DNA of 64,000 bases, from NCBI RefSeq assembly GCF_003473485.1, contig NC_053045.1:33702494-33766493 (forward strand), in the 5' to 3' direction. This document shows positions 36,701 to 45,932 of this stretch, piece by piece (position 1 is the first letter of the stretch; the number at the start of each line of letters is the position of its first letter). The position numbers and the translations under genes were made by a program. The notes under the pieces were generated by a model. That model was not told the origin of the DNA. It saw nothing but the letters and a program-made list of their open reading frames with translations, and searched no databases. This DNA is from Medicago truncatula. Taxonomy: Eukaryota > Streptophyta > Magnoliopsida > Fabales > Fabaceae.

Positions 36701-39700
36701 TACAAAGGGACATTGTTGCTTGCGGTAGCACAAGATGGAAACAACAAAACGATTCCAATCGCCTTTGCGCTTGTCGAAGGTGAGACAAAGGAGGGCTGGA
36801 GTTTTTTTTTTTGAAAAATCTAAGAAGGCACGTCACAAAAGGAATATCTGTCTGCATGGTCTCCGGCATACATGAATCAATTAAAAGCGCATTCAATGAC
36901 CCAAGGAATGGTTGGCAAGAAACTGATTCAGCTCATGTGTACTGCATTCGACACATTAAGCAGAATTTCATGAGGACAATCATGGATGGAGATCTTAATG
37001 ATGTTGTAAATAATATGGGTAAGGATATTATGTTACAGTTTTTTTTTATTTTATTTTATATTGTGTTATTATTAAATAGGTTCACTATCTAACTAATTGT
37101 TTTTTCTTAACGTGCAGGACATGCCCTAAACGTATCCTTGTTCGATTACTATCGTGGTGTAATCCAGAAGGCAAATCAGCGTGCATTAGATTGAGTGGAC
37201 AATATTTCGAAAGAAAAATGGACTCAAGCATATGATGAGGGTCGACCATGGGGCCACATGACAAGCAACATCGTTGAGTCGTGGAACTCTGTGTTTAAGG
37301 GAACACGCAACCTACCTGTTACACCTATAGTTCAATCAACCTACTATAGGCTGGCATGTCTCTTTGCTGATAGAGCTCAAAAAGCGTTTGCAAGGGTAGG
37401 TTCCGGAGATTTGTTCAGTGAATATTGCCAAAATGCGATTAAGGATGACATTGCTAAGTCCAACACCCATCATGTCGAACAGTTTGACCGAGAAAAGTAT
37501 ACCTTCTCAGTCCGTGAGACCGTCAACTACAGGGAGGGAAGGCCAATGGGAACTTTCAAGGTGGACCTACGAGCAGGGTGGTGTGATTGTGGGAAATTTC
37601 AAGCTTTACATTTGCCTTGTTCCCATGGCATAGCCACGTGTTCTTCATTTCGCCATGACTACACAACCATTATTCCAGCTGTGTTAAAAAACGAGAGTGT
37701 TTACTCCATCTACAACACAACCTTCAAAGTAGTCCAGGACAAGAGTTATTGGCTCCCATATGACGGTCCCGTGCTTTGCCATAATCCAAACATGCGAACA
37801 CTAAAGAAAGGTCGACCCAATAGTACCTGCATAAGGACTGAAATGGACGAGGAGGTGGTAGAGAGGACTCCAACACCGAGACAGTGTGGGTTGTGTCGGC
37901 ATATCGGTCATATTAGGAGAAATTGTCCGAGTATAAATAACCGGTAGTTAATAACATTATGTATTATGTGTTCAAATAAATTAATATGTTTTTATTTATC
38001 ATTATTATTTGTGTTTTAAATAAACAAATGTTGCCAAAAAAACAAAAAACGAAAAAAAATAAATTAAAATTCAGTCCCGCCGTTTGAAATGGCGGTAATG
38101 GAAAAAAAAAAAAACAATCGGCCAGTCATGATTTGACATGTGTCAAAGCGGCGGCTCATTCCTGCTGTTTCAAATGGCGGGAATGGGGAAAAGGATAAAA
38201 AAAAAGTGGGTCATTTTGGTGAATAATATTCATAGGGGGTCAAACATGGATTTTTTTTGACAAGAGGGTCAGAAAAAAAAATTCTTAAATAAGACACTTG
38301 AGTCTCTATCAAATCTAAGATGATATCAAAGCCTCTTTCAAGATCTGTTGACCCAACAACTATCAGATCTTTGTCATTGGGTCATCCACCATTTATATCC
38401 GCACACCAAACTAAGTAGTGATGGGCGTGAGGGGGTGTGTTAAGAGTCCTACGTTAGATAAAGAGATGACGTGAGCAATTGTTTACAAGTGAGGGAAATG
38501 CTCACCTTATAAACCGGTTTTGCAAGGATGATGTAAGTCCAATATAAAATCTAAGATTCTCTCTTTTGCTACAAAGTTTATTTCGATGCAGGCTTTTCAT
38601 TTCCCAAACACACCGTCTCATTCAACATCGCTATTCTTATAGTTGTATGATAAAATCTTCCTTTAACTTGAGTGTGACATTTGTATTACATAAAACACAT
38701 ATGCGACCCTCCTCGATTTCAATCACTAGCTTGAATCTCATGGTTTGCATCTCCCTCGACTTCTCTGTCATTTTAAATGTTAATGGACCCAAGATATTTA
38801 AGTTGTGTGACTTGTGGTATAGTATGATCTCCAATTTTTGCCTCTAAGCTAGAGGTGCTTTTCCTTTTTTTCTAACCTTACATTCCATATAATATGTATC
38901 ACTTCTACTCGAACGAAAGTCATATGTTTCTTGCCGTGTGCTTGGTAGCATGATAGCATTCCTCCGCTGCATGTTTAAATGTCATTTCATCTTAACTTTT
39001 ACGAAGCTTTAGATTTGAGCATCAAATGAGCAGAACTACTATGATTTTGCATACTACCGAACACATGCTAAAGCTAATCTCGAACTAACCTCCAATTTAT
39101 TTCCTCTCGAATCATTTTCAAAAAGCATGCATCACAGTGTTGGCTCTTGAGGTGCTCCACAAGTACATTCAACACTAATCTAAAAAATATACGTAAAACT
39201 GATGCTTGGTGCAGTCCTACAAGATTAGACATTTATATAAAATTTGTTTACATTACAGTGTATGTAGTTATAATTTTAAACGGAGTTTGGTTGGGGTAAT
39301 AAGATTATCTTACAGGAAAGAAGCACTGCACTACAAGAATACGAGCAAGAGAAGAGCATTGGGACAGTGAATACTGCATCAATCACGAACAACACCGTTT
39401 TGTTCAGCAATTCACCAGTGCTTCAGCAGAGTGGCCTACCTCCTCTAGTCAGTGCATTGAAAGCCTCAGCTGAAGAAAATGCTGCCAGCTTTCACTTTCC
39501 AGGACACAACAGAGGCCATGCCGCTCCTTCTTCGTTGACTCAACTCATTGGAGTAAGACCATATGCTCATGATTTGTCTAGCATTCCAGAGCTTGACAAC
39601 CTCTTTTGTCCCCAAGGGCCCATATTAGAAGCACAAAGAGAAGCATCCAAACTGTTCGGATCATCAGAGACATGGTTTCTTGTCAACGGTACTACTTGTG

Positions 39701-41235
39701 GAGTCCAGGCAGCAATAATGGCAACCTGTTCACCGGGAGAATATCTGATTCTTCCTAGGAATTCTCATTTATCAGCTATATCTGCCATGGTTTTATCTGG
39801 TGCATCGCCTAAGTACATTATTCCTGACTATAAAAATGATTGGGACATCGCTGGTGGCGTCACTCCATTACAGGTGATTCAGATATCATACACTAACATA
39901 TTGTGGCTAAATTTGCAATTTTCTTTTTTTTAATGGCAACAAATTTGCGAAAAATTGATGGTAAAGGAAATTGGTATGCTGGCGTAGCAGTTGATACGTT
40001 ATATAATTGTAAAAAATTCATCCATAAAGCAATCTAAATAGATTTTCTAATTCTGACACGGAAGATGAGTTTCTTATGATTTCCTGATTAAGTGATTTTT
40101 TACTGTCCTCAAAATTGGTATTAGATATTCTCTTCAGATTCAACTCTTCTGGTAATCCTATTTAATGTTGTTCTCTCTTTGTTTCTGCTGGTGGAATCGA
40201 TGGTTGTTGTTGCAGGTATTGAATGCTATCCAGGAACTAGAATTGGAAGGAAAGAAAGCAGCAGCAGTTTTCATCACTTCACCTACTTACCATGGTGTTT
40301 GCAGTAACTTGAGTGATATTTCTGCTTTGTGTCATTCTCGTAAAATTCCTTTGATTGTTGATGAAGCTCATGGAGCACATCTAGGATTACATTCTGAACT
40401 GCCTAGCTCAGCCCTCCAGCAAGGGGCTGATCTAACTGTACAATCTACTCACAAGGTTCTTTCCTCTCTTACTCAATCGTCTATGCTGCACATGTCGGGC
40501 GACATTGTAGATAAGGAAAAAATATCTAGGTGTCTCCAAACACTGCAAAGCACAAGTCCTAGTTACCTTCTTTTGGCATCCCTAGATGCTGCTAGAGCTC
40601 AACTTAGTGAAAGCCCTGCTATTGTATTTAAACAAGCGATTGAATTAGCAAATGAAGCAAAGTTTTTGCTAAAACGAATCCCTGGCGTCTCAGTGCTTGA
40701 GAATTCAAGCTTTCCAAATTTTCCCGCATTTGATCCATTCCGGCTTACTGTAGGCTTTTGGGAGCTTGGTTTATCAGGTTACCAAGCAAATGAAATCTTA
40801 TGCAGGGATTTTGGAATCGTCCGTGAGCTTGTTGGGTATAAATCTATCACTTATGTACTTAATCTTGGAACTTGTAGAGACCATGTCCAAAGGCTTTTAT
40901 CGGGAGCAAAGTATCTAGCTGCAGTATATTCTTCCATTCAGCAACGTAAAGACAAAGTACTTACTGATCATGCACCCTTTGATGATATAATCATGAGCTT
41001 GACACCTAGAGATGCATTCTTTGCAAGTAAAAGAAAAGTAATGGTGAAAGAGAGCATTGGTAAGGTTTCGGGGGAGCTTGTATGTCCATACCCTCCAGGC
41101 ATACCGGTATTGATCCCAGGCGAGGTTATTACTGAGAAAGCAGTCGATTATCTACTCCATGTAAGAAGTGAAGGTGCTGATATTAGTGGAGCATCTGATC
41201 CCTTACTTTCTTCGATAGTTGTCTGCAATGTATAG
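33798..41235 (+). CDS. Orn/Lys/Arg decarboxylase-like PLP enzyme, copy 3 (intron enlarged by transposons)
   Basis: Exon 1 is 33798-33869 (MVYASLSPALTPKRPKRFSP) with a good donor, gtaagtgcc. A degraded counterpart of exon 2 lies around 33916-33970 (caaattgaatttcagg). Its acceptor is weakened and it carries in-frame stops, so it is probably skipped. The main exons are 39316-39873 and 40216-41235. Joining exon 1 to exon 3 keeps phase and gives 549 aa with FHFPGHNRGHAAP, DEAHGAH and VQSTHKVL intact. That needs splicing of a 5,446-bp intron containing two MITEs, a SINE, a 3.2-kb Mutator-like element and possible LTR-derived sequence. Against copy 2 I count five base differences in about 1.9 kb, three or four of them changing the protein (E to K at the exon 3 start, L to S, H to Y, I to V). 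Transcription across the insertions is uncertain; the catalytic part is not visibly damaged. Confidence 0.72.
34106..34327. mobile_element. MITE with TIR ggctaaattgtattttt
   Basis: About 222 bp bounded by ggctaaattgtatttttggt at the left and its near complement aaaaatacaatttagcc at the right, with further inverted copies of ggtcccttaa/ttaagggacc inside. The ends resemble the 59285-59999 foldback element. Target-site duplication not clear. Confidence 0.65.
34385..34500 (-). mobile_element. tRNA-derived SINE fragment
   Basis: On the minus strand the A-box-like cgtgagcttagccaattg (around 34474-34457) precedes the B-box-like cggagttcaaatcccgg (around 34426-34410). A T-rich stretch adjoins it on the plus strand. 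Ends uncertain. Confidence 0.58.
34529..34990. mobile_element. Foldback MITE, about 460 bp
   Basis: The two halves are inverted copies. Left: agtcaactcatgtctaacct and catatattttaatgaaattt. Right: aaatttcattaaaaaatatg and aaggttagacatgagttgac. The arms are roughly 180 bp around an AT-rich centre (about 34730-34790). No coding content. Target-site duplication not resolved. Confidence 0.72.
35288..37947 (+). pseudogene. mudrA-type transposase of the Mutator-like element
   Basis: Gln/Pro/Phe-rich N-terminal repeats come first, then an acidic stretch (EDEALQHDADEEDEHENRYE). The MuDR DNA-binding domain follows around 36070-36330 with spaced Cys/His (QCTLETC ... GPHNC). The DDE core starts at VVHVDGTWLYGKYKGTLLLA near 36663, and an MTSNIVESWNSVFK segment supplies the Glu. 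A CDCGKFQALHLPCSHG SWIM zinc finger lies near 37585-37630. A CGLCRHIGHIRRNCP zinc knuckle lies near the end. One intron, 37019-37117. Breaks: a frame slip in the N-terminal repeats, another in the T run at 36801-36811, and an in-frame TGA just before the VDNISKEKW segment (about 37190). The usual SDRHE with the second catalytic Asp reads SGIHE. Not functional. Confidence 0.88.
35432..35700. repeat. 63-bp-class tandem repeat in the transposase N terminus
   Basis: Four to five imperfect copies of a unit encoding FSQTQYxFEPPSSSQQLPYT, seen in ttctcacaaacacaatatga and ttcatcacaacaattaccgt. Units are mostly 63-69 bp; one is shortened to about 39 bp. Frames change between units. Confidence 0.75.
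38425..38560. mobile_element. Possible LTR-derived fossil fragment
   Basis: The phrases gtgttaagagtcctacgtta and cttataaaccggttttgcaa resemble a piece found in legume LTRs. No partner LTR, primer site or coding part is seen here. At most an old fragment. Sequence from here to about 39180 is otherwise unrecognised. Confidence 0.3.
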
Positions 41236-42470
41236 TAAACAGCTGGTGACAGTTATTATATATAACAGTTACCTTATGTACTCCTTGATGTAATTTATAT
41301 TATCTCATTATCAATATAATTTTGAATTTACTTTTCTCTTATCATTGACTTCTTCCAATAATAATAATAAGAACGACATTGAAGTTAAGTAACAAGGACA
41401 ATACGATTGAATGTGTGTTCACTATTTGACACATGTAAGTGTCATATCAATTGGATTACTTCTATTTTCTCAAATCATTACTGTTTTCTACGTGTCCCTG
41501 TCAGTGTCAATGTTGTGATTGGTTTCGTGTCTATATCTGTGTTTCATAGCCTTGAAGTTTAAACTTCTCAAATGCCCTTCTTTAGCCTTTGCATCACACT
41601 AGAAAGTCTCAAAACAATTGACATAGATTTCACACAGCTGAAGAAATTCTTATGTATTTGGTAGGTTTTCTCTTATTTTAATGGATTGAAATGAAAGAGA
41701 CATACTGAACTTTTGTTTAGTGAAAAACTGAAAATGCTTCCAGATTTCAATGCTTAAGATATGGTTCAGAATCCTAAGAAATGTCCATCAAGTCATAAGT
41801 CAATGTCACTGTTCTGTTTAAAATCACTTATAATTGGATATTTATGTTGGTATTTGGTGGACTGATTTGCAGAATGTTGTGCAATAAAAGAAAGGATTGG
41901 TCTATCATTTCTTGTGATGGATATAAGCTATACGATGTTTCAATATTTTGATAGGCCATTGAAGTTATGGTGACAGGAAAAGTTAAATTTTGAGAAATCA
42001 CTGCAATGTATGTTCATCTTGCTATTCTGCTCCTCAGTGATTGTTTGTTTTCAAGAACGTTTAGCCCATTGCCGCTCACGACGCTCCCTGGACTCCACAA
42101 CACTAATAAATAGTACTAGCTAGTTTAAAATATAGAAGTCAACGTGTTAGACAGATGTAAATTTCTAGTCTCCAGATAGGGCCAACTAAATACTTGTAAA
42201 TAGATTTACTGTACTTCACTCAGTCAGTCATGTGTATCTGAAGTTAGTTTTGAATAAACTATACAAGAAATACTTATGAAAAAAGAAATATTAAAATAAT
42301 CTTATATTATTTTAAAAAAAAAATATATTATATTATTTTACATAATTTTTTTATTTTATGTGTATGGAAGTAGATAAAAAATATTTGATCTCATAATAAC
42401 TGCAAAAGAGAAAGAAATGGATAAGGCATGAGTCGTAGAATAGTGTGAGTATCAATTCAAACACAGTAAC
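41236..42470. other. Intergenic region after the decarboxylase array
   Basis: The copy 3 3' flank resembles that of copy 2 for about 100 bp (cagctggtgacagttatta, tatgtactccttgatgta). From about 41630 to 41830 it resembles the 3' flank of copy 1 (cacacagctgaagaaa, ccagatttcaatgctt). The remainder is AT-rich. The last 100 bp should hold the trigger-factor gene promoter and 5' UTR. Confidence 0.55.
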
Positions 42471-45376
42471 ATGATGATGGTTGGTGCTGTCTCCAACTTC
42501 AATTCCATTACACTAGGAGTGAGAGTTGCTTCATTCACAACTCCAAATGCTAAATCAAGAGGACTTTCTTTTTATCTGCCTCTGTCTCCATGGAGAAGAA
42601 GGTACCAAATTACTTCACAATTCACATTGATTTTAGTTTGAGAATCATATTTCACTTATGTTTTTGTTTGCAGCTTAGATATTCTCTCTACTTCCAATGG
42701 AACAACTCTCAGACATCTCAATACTCCAATTTCAGCTGTTAATTCAGGTTCCTTTATATATTATATCTTTTGAGGTTTACTATCCTTTGCTTCTATATAT
42801 AATAATCACTAGTTTAAAAATAATATTACTTGCTTCTTGCTTTGTAGGTTTAGAAGCATCAATTACAGATTCCAATGATATTTCAGCATTCTTAACAGAT
42901 GCCACAGTAGTTGCAGAACCAGGAGATGATAATAGGATACAAGTGAGTCACCATGCATAAAAATTGATTACAATGTGAAAGTGGGTGTCTATATATCAAT
43001 CAACGTGATGAACTAGGCTCAATTAATCGGTTTTTCTGTGGGATTTAATTTGTTTCTATCATAATTATGTTACTTTTGTTAAGAGTCTTACATCGGATGA
43101 TATAAGGCATGAAAATGTGTTTATAAGTGAGAGGTAGTCCTCACTTTACAAGGTGGTTTTGTAGAGGTTGTGTTAGGCCCAACCCATATTGTGAGAACCT
43201 TTGTTTACCTGAGCAGATTAGAATTGAAGCTAATGTTGCTATCAACACATGTTTAATTGTTATCCTGAATTTGCCACTAGTATACCATGCAACCTGCAGC
43301 TTTAGACATAAAAAAATTGTGGCTGGATGTATTTCTATAACAAGCCTTGTTATTTTCCCTTTAGCCTCCTCCTTTTATCATGTAAAATATTTTTGTGAAG
43401 AATATTTCTATAAATTACAGCTTCATGCTAATTTATGTTTTCATTTTCTTGAACCCTGCTGTTTAGAGGCTTGATTTTGTAATCTTGTGGTTTAAATGGC
43501 AGTTAAGAGTGGACTTGACTGGTGTTCAAACACAGAAGGTGTTTGACCGAATCCTTATAAACTTAGGCCGTACGGCCCCACCAGTGCCTGGATTTCGTAT
43601 GCAAAAAGGAGGTAAAAAGCTTCTCTATTGATAAAGATTGATACCGTTCACTTTCATACACTTAATATACCTAACGTTTGTCACATTTTTCACTTTCATA
43701 CCCTATTATAATTCATACTTTGCAATACATGCTATGAACACACATGAGCTTGACATTCGTTGCAAGATTGTGATAGGGATTTGGGTATTATGGGGTGCCC
43801 AAGTCCCACATCGAGTAGTGCGAGATGCTCGGTGATAGCTAGATTTTAAAAGAGGGTTTCACTAGTGTTTTGATACTTATAATTGGTATCAGAGCTGGTT
43901 ATCAGTGGCTCGGAAAGGACTACCTACGAAGGGGATGGAAAGGTTGAGTAAAACATTGTAGAGTGCATCTGCCCGGGATGTCGGCTCTCAGGGACGGTAC
44001 AATAATAAGAACTTGGGTTTTATCAAGTTTCCAAGTTCCACGTCAAGTAGTATAGGCTGATTGGTCAAGTGCTCAAGTGCTTCGATACTTATCATATTCC
44101 TCCCCTTATTAACAACCCTTATCCTCAAGAGTTTCTTGAGCACAAACCACATTCTAGACACACTAAAAACCGATGACAATTTCTCTGTGAAATAAGAGCA
44201 ACTACTTTACAAGCTCCATTTGTTGGCTGCTTAAGCCCTCATTAAAAAATATCAATGTCTGCAACATTTCAGTTTTTTGGCCACAAGTAACCTTTGCATT
44301 CGTGGTCTTGTTCTTGGTTTTAGCTTGTGTTCTTTACCAAGGTAAGACCTTGTATGCCCATTTTATTACTTCCTGTATTTGGTTAGTGAAAAAATCCACC
44401 TTGTGGGATTTCTCTGTTAAACCTTGGTCCTCAACCTCCGTCAAGTTGACCCTCTCCTTCACTCTCAGTTGTCCCTGTTACTCAGCCCAATTGTGAGAAA
44501 ACCGGTAACTGGAAGGAAACGAAACTTTTGCTTTATAATTGACACATGACACTTACATCGAGAGGCCCTGCCTATATAAACTTGTTATTTATCTCTTGTT
44601 GGTGATATTACCTTACATGTGATTCATTCTCCGGTTCATTATAGTTCAGAATTTCATCAGCATAAGAAATTCAAGTCCCTGAATTTTAACTTAATTACTT
44701 TGTACATGCCTTGCGATGTGTGAACTGCTCCAGGGAAATCATCAAAGGTGCGCAATGTCCTATATTTTCTTTTTAATATTTGATGAACTATTGTTTAGTA
44801 TTTTTTTGATCTATAAATTATTCATTCATTCTTCTGTAATGTTGTTTGTAACATCAATATCATTAAAATGTTGTCGTTAAGTCATCCCTGAGATTGAGTT
44901 TTATCTCAAAAAAATGCTTTTCAAAAGAACAACATTATTTGTACACTGATGGATGCAACAGAACATCCATGAATCATGATAATATATATGTTTTATTATT
45001 TTTTGAAATAATATGTTTGATTCTTCATTGAAGTTGACTTTGTTAGGAAATCGATGCAGATTCCGAAAGACTTCCTTTTACAGATGCTTGGGGAAGAACG
45101 TGTCACTAAGTTTGCAATACAAGAAATACTCAATTGTACCATGGCTGATTATACAAAAAAGGCAAGTGATTTTTTTCCTCTGTATGTGGCTGTCATGGAT
45201 ATATATGTATAAACTTATTTTCACATTTGATTTCCCGATTCCAGGAAAACTTAGATGCGAAGGACAAGAAGGTTAGCACTATTCAAACGATACAAGAACT
45301 CAAAAAATCATTCACAGCAGGAAAAGAATTTGGATTCAATGTTCTAATTGAGCCTAAAAACTCCGAAGGTGAATAA
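42471..45376 (+). CDS. Plastid trigger-factor-like protein (ribosome-binding domain only)
   Basis: Seven exons in phase: 42471-42601, 42674-42747, 42848-42942, 43503-43611, 44734-44747, 45060-45161 and 45245-45376, encoding 218 aa. An N-terminal Ser/Asn-rich transit peptide (MMMVGAVSNFNSITLGVRVA) leads to a domain like the N-terminal part of bacterial trigger factor: RVDLTGVQTQKVFDRILINL, then VPGFRMQKGGKSSKIPKDF. In bacteria FRxGKxP contacts the ribosome at the tunnel exit; here FRMQKGGKSSKIP sits in the same place. The isomerase and C-terminal chaperone domains of bacterial trigger factor are absent. It likely helps nascent proteins in the chloroplast. Exon 5 is only 14 nt, and the intron after exon 6 starts with GC (aag|gcaagt). 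The start is the first of three consecutive ATG codons. Confidence 0.87.
43080..43200. mobile_element. Possible LTR-derived fossil fragment in an intron
   Basis: Similar to 38425-38560 in agagtcttacatcgga, gtttataagtgagag and acaaggtggttttgta. It lies in intron 3 of the trigger-factor-like gene. Only a short degenerate piece. Confidence 0.3.
43780..44085. mobile_element. Unclassified repeat fragment in an intron
   Basis: In the 1.1-kb intron 4 of the trigger-factor-like gene. It contains cccaagtcccacatcgagta and tggtatcagagctggttat. The latter resembles the initiator-tRNA primer site phrase of plant LTR elements, so this may be an old LTR-plus-leader fossil. A second related phrase (tttccaagttccacgtcaag) lies at about 44027. 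No coding part is seen. Confidence 0.4.
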
Positions 45377-45932
45377 CTTGTTTTGAGGGGTCTAGCAATT
45401 ACCGGAGAAACACGATTTGTTGCACTCGATGATATGCAGCTTAAAGAGTTATTCTAATGGCCAGTTGATGAGGTCATAAAAATAAAGGCGAAATATTCTG
45501 ACACGAAACGTACAGGAAAAATGCACAAGAAACTCATCATTTAGATTATTCATCCTGATTTTGTGACATTACTAAACTAACAGAGTGAATATTGCAGACT
45601 TTGAATATCTTTTTAGCCTTTTAAATTAAATGGTGATTTGTCAATTGGGACCTTCATGTTTATGCCTTTGTCGTTTTATGTCTACTTTCTGCATTTCGCT
45701 CAATACAATATACCTATATGTTTCTGCATAACATGATTTCCTCATTGTAGGATCGAAATAATAGCATTTCTTGTTAACTGGAATACCCCAATCAATAACC
45801 AATAACCAATAACCTTAGACTAAATAGAAATAGCCAAGTTGTTGGAAGAGAATCAAACTCTCACAAAGAAGGGATAAATGGGTACAGTCTCTATGCATAT
45901 AAGCTAGACTTAAAGAAACTTAAAAAAACTTG
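45377..45932. other. Convergent intergenic spacer
   Basis: About 555 bp holding the 3' ends of the trigger-factor-like (+) and Expp1-like (-) genes. A short tandem (caataaccaataaccaataa) lies near 45795-45813. Nothing else is seen. Confidence 0.55.

Larger units (their letters stand above)
35039..38284 (+). mobile_element. MuDR-type Mutator-like element, near full length
   Basis: A 3,246-bp element flanked by the perfect 9-bp duplication TTAAATAAG at 35030-35038 and 38285-38293. Terminal inverted repeats of about 250 bp (35039-35287 and 38030-38284) share gaatttttttttctgaccc, tatgaatattattcacca and the accgccatttcaaatggcgg palindrome. Between them lies a mudrA-type transposase gene, now broken. 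It is inserted in the enlarged intron of decarboxylase copy 3. The intact target-site duplication and the similar arms suggest a fairly recent arrival. Confidence 0.92.
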
